Assembly (NCBI GenBank): GCA_902509805.1
Contig: CABWZL010000001.1
Coordinates: 37,840 to 101,839, forward strand
Length of the DNA: 64,000 bases
Source of the DNA: an uncultured Bacteroidota bacterium
GTDB taxonomy: Bacteria; Bacteroidota; Bacteroidia; Flavobacteriales; Flavobacteriaceae
Direction of reading: 5' to 3'
The stretch's first letter is position 1. Every line of letters begins with the position of its first letter. The notes under the pieces are model-generated. The model searched no databases and was not told the DNA's origin. It was given only the letters and a program-made list of their open reading frames with translations. A program made the position numbers and the translations under genes. Shown piece by piece: positions 36,361 to 44,351 of the stretch.

Positions 36361-36690
36361 ATGTTCGGAAATCTTCCAGAAAAAAAATATTATAGTATAA
36401 GTGAAGTTGCATCACACTTTAATGTTAACACTTCATTATTAAGATATTGGGAAAAAGAGTTTGATGAAATTAATCCTTTGATTAAGTCTACTGGTATTAG
36501 AAAATTCACTAGTGAAAATATTGAAACTATTTCTATAATCTATACAATGTTAAAAAAGGATGGATTAACTATTCAAGGAGCTAAGAAAAAACTAAAATCA
36601 AAAGATATTTCTGAATCTGAAAATTTGACTATCCTAAAAAAACTGAACAAAATAAAAGAAGAGTTAAAATCTTTAAAGAATAATCTCTAA
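36361..36690 (+). CDS. MerR family transcriptional regulator
   Basis: A 109-residue protein with a MerR-type winged helix-turn-helix (about 8-75): YYSISEVASHFNVNTSLLRYWEKEF is its recognition helix region split by turns, followed by the wing and KKDGLTIQGAKKKLK. The short C-terminal coil (about 85-109) is the usual dimer helix, and no effector domain follows. It is cotranscribed with the M23 peptidase and abuts der tail-to-tail with no gap. Targets are unknown. Confidence 0.9.
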   Translation: MFGNLPEKKYYSISEVASHFNVNTSLLRYWEKEFDEINPLIKSTGIRKFTSENIETISIIYTMLKKDGLTIQGAKKKLKSKDISESENLTILKKLNKIKEELKSLKNNL

Positions 36691-37992
36691 TTATTTCTTT
36701 CTTATAAATACATCAATAGGAACACCAGTAAAATTATAATGTTTTCTAATTTGATTTTCTAGAAATCTTTTATAAGGATCTTTAATGTACTGGGGGAGAT
36801 TACAGTAAAATGTAAACTGAGGATACTTTGTTGGAAGTTGCCTACAAAATTTAATCTTCACATACTTTCCTTTTGTACTAGGAGGAGGTTTTTGATCAAT
36901 AATAGGTAATAATAAATCATTTAGTTTTTTTGTTGGAATTTTAGTATTCCTTCGCTCATTTACCTCCATTGCTATTTTTATTGCATCAAAAATTCTTTGT
37001 TTTGTAAGTGCAGAAATAAAAACAATAGGTATATCAATAAATGGAGATGTCTTAGTCATGATTTCTTCTTCAATTTGCTTTGAAGTTGTATGATCTTTAT
37101 TCATTGTATCCCATTTATTTACAAGAATCACTATACCTTTTTTATTTTTGGCTGCTAGCCAAAAAATATTTTGAACCTGTGAATCAAAACCTCTTTCAAC
37201 ATCATAAATTATTAAACATGTATCTGAATTCTCAATTGATCTTATTGATCTCAATATAGAATAGAATTCAATATCTTCTGAAACTTTAGTTTTTCTTCTT
37301 ATTCCTGCTGTATCAATTAGTTCAAAATCAAAACCATATTGATTATATCTAGTATATAAACTATCTCTAGTTGTACCTGCAACATCTGTAACTATAAATC
37401 TTTCTTCACCTATAAGAGAATTAATAAATGATGACTTACCGGCATTAGGCCTTCCAACTACAGCAAACTTTGGAACATCAGAGACTGCCAAGTCCTCTTT
37501 AGGCAATTGTTCTACTAATAAATCTAAAAACTCTCCTGTTCCAGATCCATTAATTGACGATAAACAAAAGAGATCTTTAAAACCTAAAGAATAAAATTCA
37601 GTGGAGTCTTCAATCAATTTAGAATTATCAACTTTATTTACAAGAAGAAAAGTCTTTTTAGATGATTTATGAAGCATATCAGAAATTGACTGATCTACAC
37701 CAGTCATTCCATCTTTTACATCAACTAAAAATAGTATTACATCTGCCTCATCAATAGCCAATATTACTTGCTTATCAATTTCTTTTTGAAAAACATCATC
37801 ACTAACTGGTAGATATCCTCCAGTATCAATTACACTAAACTCAACACCATTCCAATCAGATTTACCATAGTGTCTGTCTCTAGTTACTCCACTAACCTCA
37901 TCAACAATAGCTTCTTTCTTTTGAATTAACCTATTAAAAAGAGTAGACTTTCCAACATTAGGCCTTCCAACAATAGCAACAATTCCACTCAT
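36691..37992 (-). CDS. der: Ribosome assembly GTPase Der (EngA)
   Basis: A 433-residue protein with two GTPase domains and a KH-like C-terminus needed for 50S subunit maturation. The first P-loop is GRPNVGKS at 8-15 and the second GRPNAGKS near 180-187; NKVD and NKWD are the matching G4 motifs, and DTGGY and DTAGIRR the G3 motifs. Length is normal. It lies 4 bases downstream of era, so the two GTPase genes form one unit. Confidence 0.97.
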   Translation of the reverse strand: MSGIVAIVGRPNVGKSTLFNRLIQKKEAIVDEVSGVTRDRHYGKSDWNGVEFSVIDTGGYLPVSDDVFQKEIDKQVILAIDEADVILFLVDVKDGMTGVDQSISDMLHKSSKKTFLLVNKVDNSKLIEDSTEFYSLGFKDLFCLSSINGSGTGEFLDLLVEQLPKEDLAVSDVPKFAVVGRPNAGKSSFINSLIGEERFIVTDVAGTTRDSLYTRYNQYGFDFELIDTAGIRRKTKVSEDIEFYSILRSIRSIENSDTCLIIYDVERGFDSQVQNIFWLAAKNKKGIVILVNKWDTMNKDHTTSKQIEEEIMTKTSPFIDIPIVFISALTKQRIFDAIKIAMEVNERRNTKIPTKKLNDLLLPIIDQKPPPSTKGKYVKIKFCRQLPTKYPQFTFYCNLPQYIKDPYKRFLENQIRKHYNFTGVPIDVFIRKK

Positions 37993-37996
37993 TTTA

Positions 37997-38887
37997 TTAT
38001 ATATTATATCCGAATTTTTTTAATGAAGAAGGGTCATTTCTCCAGTTCTTCCTTACTTTAATAAATACTTCTAAAAATATTTTCTTTCCAAAAAATTTCT
38101 CAAGATCATGTCTAGCCTTTGTAGCGACCCTTTTTAAAGAAGATCCCTTGTGGCCAATTAAAATTCCTTTTTGAGATTCTCTTTCAACAAGTATCAATGA
38201 TCTAATTTTTATAATTTTTGGTGATTCTTTGAAATCCTCAGTGATTACCTCAACTGAATATGGAACTTCTTTATCGTAATGCACTAAAATTTGTTCTCTT
38301 ATAGACTCATTAACGAAAAACCTCTCCGGTCTATCTGTAAATTGATCTTTTGGGAAAAATGGAGGAGATAAAGGAAGTTTATCTTTAAAAATCTCTATTA
38401 ACTCATCAACAAAAAAACCTTCAATTGCAGATACAGGGTAAATAACAATACCAGGAAATATAGATTTCCAATGAGTTATTGAATCCTCTAATTCTTCTTG
38501 ACTGGAAAGATCAATCTTATTTATTAGCAGAATTATGGGGATTTTAAAGGAGTTTAATTTTTGAATTAAAGATTCATCAAATGATTCCTTATTACCTACT
38601 TCTTCAACTATTACTAGGAAATCAGAGTCTATCAAAGTTTCCTTTATAAACTTCATCATAGCCTCTTGAAGCTTATAACTTGGATCTAAAATACCTGGAG
38701 TATCTGATAGCACAATTTGATAGTCATCACCATTTACAATTCCTCTAATCCTATGTCTAGTTGTTTGAGCTTTAGATGTAATTATAGACAGCTTCTGTTT
38801 CATTAAAGAGTTAATCAAAGTTGATTTACCAACATTTGGTCTACCAATTATTGAAACAAATCCAGATCTATGTTTATTATCAGACAT
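37997..38887 (-). CDS. era: GTPase Era
   Basis: A 296-residue GTPase that binds 16S rRNA near its 3' end during 30S maturation. The P-loop GRPNVGKSTL is at 15-24, DTPGILDP near 59-66, NKID near 122-125. The KH domain (about 205-285) has the GHKGSSLKRVATKARHDLE core. Length is normal. It is upstream of der on the same strand and divergent from the initiator tRNA gene. Confidence 0.97.
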   Translation of the reverse strand: MSDNKHRSGFVSIIGRPNVGKSTLINSLMKQKLSIITSKAQTTRHRIRGIVNGDDYQIVLSDTPGILDPSYKLQEAMMKFIKETLIDSDFLVIVEEVGNKESFDESLIQKLNSFKIPIILLINKIDLSSQEELEDSITHWKSIFPGIVIYPVSAIEGFFVDELIEIFKDKLPLSPPFFPKDQFTDRPERFFVNESIREQILVHYDKEVPYSVEVITEDFKESPKIIKIRSLILVERESQKGILIGHKGSSLKRVATKARHDLEKFFGKKIFLEVFIKVRKNWRNDPSSLKKFGYNI

Positions 38888-38945
38888 TTCGGCAAAGATA
38901 ACTACTTAAATCAAATGCTTTAGCCCTGAGTAATGAAAGTTTACT

Positions 38946-38953
38946 ATATTTGC
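38946..38953 (+). promoter_or_regulatory. Putative -7 element of the tRNA-fMet promoter
   Basis: TATATTTG matches the Bacteroidota -7 consensus TAnnTTTG exactly and lies 10 bases upstream of the mature tRNA 5' end, a sensible distance for a short leader. No clear TTG was found at the -33 position. Confidence 0.5.
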
Positions 38954-38963
38954 ATTTCAAATC

Positions 38964-39033
<70 letters not shown>

Positions 39034-39036
<3 letters not shown>

Positions 39037-39057
39037 TAAAACAATAAAACGGTTATC
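39034..39057 (+). repeat. 24-bp direct repeat, copy 1 (tRNA 3' end and terminator arm)
   Basis: This copy starts with the last three bases of tRNA-fMet (CTA) and continues through the AT-rich spacer into the left arm of the terminator (CGGTTAT). It is identical over 24 bases to 39778-39801. The two copies flank the DUF998 gene. Confidence 0.9.
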
Positions 39058-39084
39058 CTTTTATAAAGTGTAGCCGTTTTTTTT
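39047..39084 (+). terminator. Terminator of tRNA-fMet
   Basis: The arms AAAACGGTTA and TAGCCGTTTT pair with one wobble, enclosing 14 bases that pair partly, and are followed by an eight-T run. It ends the tRNA transcript. Its right arm is also coding: read on the minus strand it gives the last codons and stop of the DUF998 gene. Confidence 0.8.
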
Positions 39085-39687
39085 AATTTCAAAAGCACAC
39101 AAAACTACCCATAAAATAAAGAGAAACTCAATAATTCTTTGATAAATTCCAATATATTCAGATGATAAATCTGATCCTAAGGTTATTACAAAAAAAGAGC
39201 TAATTATCCCTAATAAAAGGCATTGAATAGAAAAACTCATATAGGTTGATTTTTTTAGCCCGAGTCCAATTAAAATCATAAATAAAGGAGTTAGCACATA
39301 CATTAATAATGCCGAAAAATTATGAGCTATTTGGGAGAAACTAGGATCAATTAATTCTCTATTACAACCACTATCGCAAGGGAAAATTCCAGTAAATATT
39401 GTTCCTAATCCGTAAAAAATTCCGATTCCATAGAACCCTATTTTTAAAAGTGTATTAGGTTGAAAATAGTTAAGTCCAAGAAAACAAAAAAGAGAAATCA
39501 TAACTCCACCTGGGGCATAACCAAAAACTCTTAAATATATTCCATATTTAGTATCGATTGCATATGATTCGCTTATGTATTGATTGAATATGTCATAATT
39601 TTCAATCAAAAGTCCTCCTAAAACAAAAGCTGAAAAAAGAAGACTAACCCCTATTATTCCGATTAAAAAAGTAACTTTTTTATTCAT
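39061..39687 (-). CDS. DUF998 membrane protein
   Basis: A 208-residue protein with about six membrane segments. The motif GIFPCDSGCNRE near 119-130 and the conserved His in QIAHNFSALLMY (about 137-148) identify the DUF998 family, whose function is unknown. The last eight codons (KKNGYTL plus stop) lie inside the tRNA-fMet terminator. A TATTTTTG box on the minus strand at 39713-39720 matches the -7 consensus. The gene sits alone between two copies of a 24-bp repeat, so it may have arrived as a small insertion beside the tRNA gene. Confidence 0.85.
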   Translation of the reverse strand: MNKKVTFLIGIIGVSLLFSAFVLGGLLIENYDIFNQYISESYAIDTKYGIYLRVFGYAPGGVMISLFCFLGLNYFQPNTLLKIGFYGIGIFYGLGTIFTGIFPCDSGCNRELIDPSFSQIAHNFSALLMYVLTPLFMILIGLGLKKSTYMSFSIQCLLLGIISSFFVITLGSDLSSEYIGIYQRIIEFLFILWVVLCAFEIKKNGYTL

Positions 39688-39712
39688 TGAGTTTTAAAGT
39701 AATTGAGTAAAT

Positions 39713-39720
39713 CAAAAATA
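39713..39720 (-). promoter_or_regulatory. Putative -7 element of the DUF998 gene
   Basis: On the minus strand it reads TATTTTTG, fitting TAnnTTTG, and lies 25 bases upstream of the start codon. A -33 TTG is not evident. Confidence 0.35.
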
Positions 39721-39777
39721 GTGTTTTTAAAAATATCCTACGAGTAATGTTGTGGTTCGATATTTCAATAGAGAACT

Positions 39778-39801
39778 CTACTAAAACAATAAAACGGTTA
39801 T
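39778..39801 (+). repeat. 24-bp direct repeat, copy 2
   Basis: Identical over 24 bases to 39034-39057, the end of tRNA-fMet plus the start of its terminator, but here no intact tRNA precedes it. The spacing between copies is 744 bases. Confidence 0.9.
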
Positions 39802-39826
39802 ACTATTATAGTGTAACCGTTTTTTT
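39791..39826 (+). terminator. Duplicate of the tRNA-fMet terminator
   Basis: AAAACGGTTA pairs perfectly with TAACCGTTTT, and the intervening bases extend the helix (TACTAT with ATAGTG, one wobble). A seven-T run follows. It resembles the hairpin at 39047-39084 but is more regular. It lies 12 bases upstream of the endonuclease-like gene and so may also shape that gene's leader. Confidence 0.75.
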
Positions 39827-39837
39827 ATATTTATAAA

Positions 39838-40734
39838 ATGATAAATAAGATTTCTTTATTATTGTCTACTCTTGTTTTGGTTATACTTACTTCTTGTTCT
39901 TCTGAAATCCGTTTTGTAGCTTGGAATATGGAACATCTTGCTGAGAATGTTGGTGAGGGATGTGTTCCTCGTCAAGAGAGCGATTATATGAAATTACGGA
40001 ATTTTGCCAGTACTTTAGATGCTGATGTAATTGCCTTGCAAGAAGTTGAATCTTTAAAGGCAGTAGCTCGTGTATTTCCTGAAAAAGATTGGAATATCAT
40101 AGTTTCAGATCGTCCTGCAAGTAGTTCTTATAACTGCTATGGAAATGGACAAAAGTCGACTCAGCAGCGTGTTGCATTAGTCATTAGAAAGGGAGTTAAT
40201 TTTCAAGATGTGGGAACCTTTAAGGAACTCGCATTGGACAGAGAAGGGTTACGTTATGGACTTATTGCTAACATCATTAATCAAAAGGATACAATTGAGG
40301 TTATGTCAGTTCACCTTAAGAGCGGGTGTTTTGTAGAGGACTACTCCTCATCTTCTCGACGTGCTTGCGAGACTTTTCAAAAGCAAGTGCCACTTCTAGA
40401 CACATGGATAGAAAAGAAAATTAATAGTGATCGACCTTTTGTTCTGCTCGGTGATTTTAACCATAGAATAGCCAATCCAGATAATAAACTTTGGCAGGTT
40501 ATGACAGAAATGGAAAACAAAGCGGTAGTCATTAGCAACAGTATGCAGGACTTAAAAGGATGCCATCCAAGTTATCCAGATCCTATTGACCATATATTAA
40601 TGGGTGCAGGAGCCGAAAAATTACTAATCAAAGGTAGTGAGACTGTCTATTATTTTTCTGAAAAACCAGAATCTATGACAGAGGAGGATATGCTCTCTGA
40701 TCACTGTCCTATTGGAGTTGAATTAAAATTTTAA
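39838..40734 (+). CDS. Endonuclease/exonuclease/phosphatase-family lipoprotein
   Basis: A 298-residue lipoprotein with a signal ending at Cys20 (LVILTSC). The EEP fold is shown by VAWNMEHL (27-34), LQEVE with Glu69, MSVHLKSGC near 160-168, LGDFNHR near 204-210 and SDHCP with Asp288-His289, which together form the metal-dependent phosphodiesterase site. It may degrade extracellular nucleic acid or phosphodiesters. Several Cys pairs suggest an oxidised, exported domain. Arg codons are often CGT, CGA or CGG, unlike the AGA-dominated housekeeping genes nearby, a sign of transfer. Confidence 0.87.
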   Translation: MINKISLLLSTLVLVILTSCSSEIRFVAWNMEHLAENVGEGCVPRQESDYMKLRNFASTLDADVIALQEVESLKAVARVFPEKDWNIIVSDRPASSSYNCYGNGQKSTQQRVALVIRKGVNFQDVGTFKELALDREGLRYGLIANIINQKDTIEVMSVHLKSGCFVEDYSSSSRRACETFQKQVPLLDTWIEKKINSDRPFVLLGDFNHRIANPDNKLWQVMTEMENKAVVISNSMQDLKGCHPSYPDPIDHILMGAGAEKLLIKGSETVYYFSEKPESMTEEDMLSDHCPIGVELKF

Positions 40735-40784
40735 TTTAAATCTTTGAAGATAAACTTCTTAATCATGTAGTTTGTTAATTCTAA

Positions 40785-40796
40785 ATACCTAGGTAT
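40785..40796. repeat. 12-bp perfect palindrome
   Basis: ATACCTAGGTAT reads the same on both strands and lies 87 bases upstream of the reductase gene start, in a 148-base gap. It may be a protein-binding site. The same gap holds a short direct repeat (ATGTCATGATGTCATT, 40801-40816) but no clear -7/-33 promoter pair. Confidence 0.35.
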
Positions 40797-40882
40797 ATAA
40801 ATGTCATGATGTCATTGTATAATAAACTTTGTCACGGTTTTAAGATGTGGCATAGTTTATGAAAAAATAAAACAAAAAGACT

Positions 40883-41899
40883 ATGAATAAAAAAGTATTG
40901 TTAACAGGAATTTCAGGTTATATAGGAAAACACTGTGCTGTAGAATTATTAAAAAGTGGGTATTCTGTTAGAGGCTCTGTTAGAAATCTTTCAAAAACAG
41001 AACAAGTTATTAATTCAATTAAAAATGTAGTTGACCCAAAAGATAATCTAGAATTTTGTGAGCTAAACCTGTTAAGCGATGATGGCTGGGATGAAGCAGT
41101 AAAGGGATGTGATTTTGTAATGCACGTAGCTTCACCATTTATCAATATCGAGCCAAAAGATGAAAATGAATACATAAGGCCTGCTGTTGATGGAACAATG
41201 AGAGCTTTAAAAGCTGCAAAAAGTGCTGGTATTAAAAGAGTAGTTTTAACCTCATCAATGGTTTCAATGCTTGGAAATGCTGACAAATCTATTAAAGTAG
41301 ATTCTAAGTCTTGGACCAATGTAAAAGGAAAAAATGTATCAGCATATGCAAAAAGTAAAACCTTAGCAGAACAAGCTGCTTGGGATTTTATAAATACTCA
41401 ATCCGATGCTTCCAAAATGGAACTCGTTGTTGTAAATCCAGGCCCTGTTTTTGGACCAAGTTTATCAGGGGACTTATCTGGTGCTTCTATGAGCATGTTT
41501 ACACAAATGATTCAAGGCAAAATGCCTATGCTTCCTCAAGCTTCAATTAATATGTCTGACGTTAGAGACGTTGCAAAAATACATGTCGAAGCTCTTGAAA
41601 ATGCGAATGCAAACGGAAAAAGGTTTATTGTTACCACTGAAGAACCCTATGCTTTTCAGCAAGTAGCTAAAATACTCAAATCCAATGGTTATGATAAGGT
41701 AAGTACTAATTTAGCTCCTAATTTTTTACTCAGAATAATAAGTTATCTTGATAGGGAAGCTAAAAGCATGAGATCTTTTGTTGGTAAAACCTATAATGGC
41801 AATGTTTCCTTGACGATGAAAACCTTCGATTGGAAACCAATACCATTTGAAAAAACTGTTTTAGATACTGCAAAATCAGTTGAATCTTATATTAAATAA
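40883..41899 (+). CDS. NAD-dependent epimerase/dehydratase family reductase
   Basis: A 338-residue extended SDR. The cofactor loop is TGISGYIG (8-15), close to the TGASGYIG of dihydroflavonol-4-reductase-like aldehyde and ketone reductases. VLTSSM near 114-119 and YAKSK near 144-148 provide the catalytic Ser, Tyr and Lys, and VVNPGPVFGP near 167-176 is family-typical. The probable activity is NADPH-dependent reduction of an aldehyde or ketone. Its last 20 bases overlap the ABC transporter gene, so the two are coupled. Confidence 0.85.
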   Translation: MNKKVLLTGISGYIGKHCAVELLKSGYSVRGSVRNLSKTEQVINSIKNVVDPKDNLEFCELNLLSDDGWDEAVKGCDFVMHVASPFINIEPKDENEYIRPAVDGTMRALKAAKSAGIKRVVLTSSMVSMLGNADKSIKVDSKSWTNVKGKNVSAYAKSKTLAEQAAWDFINTQSDASKMELVVVNPGPVFGPSLSGDLSGASMSMFTQMIQGKMPMLPQASINMSDVRDVAKIHVEALENANANGKRFIVTTEEPYAFQQVAKILKSNGYDKVSTNLAPNFLLRIISYLDREAKSMRSFVGKTYNGNVSLTMKTFDWKPIPFEKTVLDTAKSVESYIK

Positions 41900-43643
41900 A
41901 AAGATAAAAATCAAACCTAAAGTATCCATAATAAAAGCATTCACAACCATTATATGGCCAAGAAAGAAAATGGTGTTTATAGGTTTACTGTTAATAATTA
42001 TAAGTAAAGCAGCTAGCTTTGTAGCTCCCCTTTCTCTGAAAATGTTGATGGATGATATTATCCCCAATAAAGATCTAACCCAATTAAAAATATTAATTGG
42101 GGTAGTAATTCTATCCATCCTCATTCAATCCATTACTTCCTTTTTACTGACTAAAATTCTCTCTGTTCAAGCCCAATACCTTATTGCAGAGCTTCGAACT
42201 CAAGTTCAAAAGAAAATATTGGGACTACCTATTCGGTTTTTTGATAACACTAAATCTGGTGCGCTTGTTTCTAGAATTATGACAGATGTAGAAGGGGTTA
42301 GAAACCTGATTGGAACCGGCTTGATTCAATTAGTAGGAGGAACAATTACCGCCCTTGTTTCACTAGTGCTTTTATTACAGATTAGTCCCTCAATGACCTT
42401 ATTTACACTTATTCCTTTAGGTGTATTTGCCGTGATTGCTCTTAAAGCATTTAAAATAATTCGTCCTATTTTTAGAGCTCGTGGTAAAATAAATGCTGAA
42501 GTTACCGGAAGACTTACTGAGACGTTAGGTGGTATTAGAGTCATAAAAGGATTTAACGCAGCAGAACAGGAAAGCATCATTTTTGAAAAAGGAGTATACA
42601 AGTTATTTCTTAATGTAAAAAAGAGTCTTACCGCTACCGCTTTTATGACTTCATCTGCAACATTTTTATTAGGTTTAGCAACTACAGGAATTATGGGAAT
42701 TGGAGGTTATAAAATTATGATGGAAGCCTTGACCCTTGGAGAGTTTTTGAGTTTCACATTTCTTTTAGGACTTATGGTTGCTCCAATCGTTCAAATGAGT
42801 AATATAGGTAGTCAACTTACTGAAGCTTTAGCGGGATTAGACAGAACTGAAGAGCTTATGAATGAAGAAGAAGAATCTGATGATTCCAACAGAATCTTAT
42901 CACTAAAAAACATTGAGGGAGCCATTAGTTTTAAAGATGTCTGTTTTGCATATGAAGCTGAAAAAGAAGTATTACATAGTATTAGTTTTGAAGCGAAAGC
43001 TGGAGAAACTATAGCTCTTGTAGGAAGCTCAGGATCAGGTAAGTCTACAATTGCTGGTTTAGTAGCAACCTTTATAAATCCAGACAAAGGAACAATCACT
43101 ATTGATGGAAATCCTATTACATCTGTTACTTTAGAAAGTTACAGAAAACATTTAGGAGTTGTTTTACAAGATGAATTCTTGTTTGAAGGAACCATTAGAG
43201 AAAACATTTTATATGCCAGACCTAATGCAGATGAAACTGAGCTAAAAGAAGCAGTAAACGCAGCATATGTTAATGAATTTACAGATCGTTTTGAAGATGG
43301 ATTAAACACATTAATTGGGGAACGAGGAGTGAAACTCTCGGGAGGTCAAAGACAAAGAATTGCTATTGCCAGGGCTATTTTAGCAAATCCAAGTATTTTA
43401 ATCCTAGATGAAGCTACTTCTAATTTAGATACACAAAGTGAAGCCTTAATCCAAAAGAGTTTGACAACCCTAACAGAGGGCAGAACTACTTTTGTAATAG
43501 CACACAGATTAAGTACCATTCGAAAAGCTCATAAAATTTTAGTGATTGAAGAAGGAAAGATTGTTGAACAAGGAACTCACGAGGTACTAATCAATTCCAA
43601 GGGCAGATATTATGAACTTTTTACTTATCAAGCAAAAATTTGA
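41880..43643 (+). CDS. ABC exporter, fused permease and ATPase (MsbA/MDR type)
   Basis: A 587-residue half-transporter. The membrane domain (about 30-320) has six segments. The ATPase domain carries Walker A GSSGSGKST (382-390), signature LSGGQ (486-490), Walker B ILILDEATS (506-514) and the His loop AHRLS near 544. It should form a homodimer exporting lipids or drugs. I keep the TTG at 41880 as the start because no ATG precedes the first helix, although the first internal ATG is about 30 codons later. Arg codons CGT, CGA and CGG recur, as in the two genes upstream. Confidence 0.9.
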   Translation: MNLILNKKIKIKPKVSIIKAFTTIIWPRKKMVFIGLLLIIISKAASFVAPLSLKMLMDDIIPNKDLTQLKILIGVVILSILIQSITSFLLTKILSVQAQYLIAELRTQVQKKILGLPIRFFDNTKSGALVSRIMTDVEGVRNLIGTGLIQLVGGTITALVSLVLLLQISPSMTLFTLIPLGVFAVIALKAFKIIRPIFRARGKINAEVTGRLTETLGGIRVIKGFNAAEQESIIFEKGVYKLFLNVKKSLTATAFMTSSATFLLGLATTGIMGIGGYKIMMEALTLGEFLSFTFLLGLMVAPIVQMSNIGSQLTEALAGLDRTEELMNEEEESDDSNRILSLKNIEGAISFKDVCFAYEAEKEVLHSISFEAKAGETIALVGSSGSGKSTIAGLVATFINPDKGTITIDGNPITSVTLESYRKHLGVVLQDEFLFEGTIRENILYARPNADETELKEAVNAAYVNEFTDRFEDGLNTLIGERGVKLSGGQRQRIAIARAILANPSILILDEATSNLDTQSEALIQKSLTTLTEGRTTFVIAHRLSTIRKAHKILVIEEGKIVEQGTHEVLINSKGRYYELFTYQAKI

Positions 43644-43649
43644 GCCTTT

Positions 43650-43671
43650 AAAAGAGGAACTATTCTTTTTT
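43650..43671 (+). terminator. Weak terminator after the ABC exporter
   Basis: A 6-bp stem (AAAAGA / TCTTTT) with an 8-base loop ends in six T, 7 bases after the stop codon. The stem is AT-rich with one G-C pair, so it may be inefficient. It fits the end of the reductase-exporter unit. Confidence 0.4.
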
Positions 43672-43774
43672 GAGTAATCGAATTGATTTAATAATCCCAA
43701 AATTTTTTAAATTGTAATAACGAAAAAAATTGGCCTGAGAGTTTAATTATGATACATGGCTATAAATTTAAATT

Positions 43775-44335
43775 ATGAAGAAATTTTACTCAAATGCGTT
43801 TTCAATAATTCTAACATCTCTTTTTTTAACGGGATGTACTCAAGTTAACCAATCAATCGAAATTGATTCAGATTATAACCCAGAAGCACGATTAAAAGAA
43901 CTAAATATAACTCTACCTTCTCCTCCTCAACCAGTTGCAAATTATGTTAATGGTGTAAGAGCAGGAAATCTTATTTTTTTAGCTGGGAAAGGGCCAAAAT
44001 ATGCAGATGGGACTGAATTGACTGGAAAACTTGGTGGCAATGTTACTATTGAGCAAGGATATGAAGGTGCTAGACAAACTGCTATTAATCAATTATCTGT
44101 TCTAAAAGAAATGCTTGGAGATTTAAATAAAGTAAAACGAATTGTTAAAGTCTTAGGACTAGTAAATTCATCTCCAAATTTTATAGAACAACCAAAAGTA
44201 GTAAATGGGTTTTCTGATCTAATGGTAGATGTCTTTGGAGAAAAAGGCAAGCATGCAAGAGCTGCAATTGGAGTCAATTCATTACCCAGAGGTCAAGCAG
44301 TTGAAATAGAATTGGTTGTAGAAGTTTACGATTAA
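43775..44335 (+). CDS. Exported RidA/YjgF-family lipoprotein
   Basis: A 186-residue protein with a lipoprotein signal ending at Cys21 (LTSLFLTGC) and a RidA/Rid-superfamily domain (about 55-185). The domain shows the YVNGVRAGNLIFLAGKGP opening, the central VKVLGLVNSSPNF and the C-terminal ARAAIGVNSLPRGQAVEIE, where Arg172 corresponds to the substrate-binding Arg region of the family. RidA normally works in the cytoplasm on enamines and imines; a membrane-anchored version is unusual. The DUF819 permease gene starts 16 bases later and is probably cotranscribed. Confidence 0.85.
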   Translation: MKKFYSNAFSIILTSLFLTGCTQVNQSIEIDSDYNPEARLKELNITLPSPPQPVANYVNGVRAGNLIFLAGKGPKYADGTELTGKLGGNVTIEQGYEGARQTAINQLSVLKEMLGDLNKVKRIVKVLGLVNSSPNFIEQPKVVNGFSDLMVDVFGEKGKHARAAIGVNSLPRGQAVEIELVVEVYD

Positions 44336-44351
44336 AAAAAAATTATAGTTA

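Noticed and set aside
39740..39777. Possible decayed tRNA before the second 24-bp repeat (GGTTCGAT resembling a T loop)
   Set aside because: Beyond the T-loop-like GGTTCGA and the last few bases, spacing and stems do not match tRNA-fMet, so a pseudo-tRNA cannot be supported.
40918..41319. 133-codon minus-strand frame inside the reductase gene
   Set aside because: It is a shadow of the reductase coding frame with no recognisable domain or signal.
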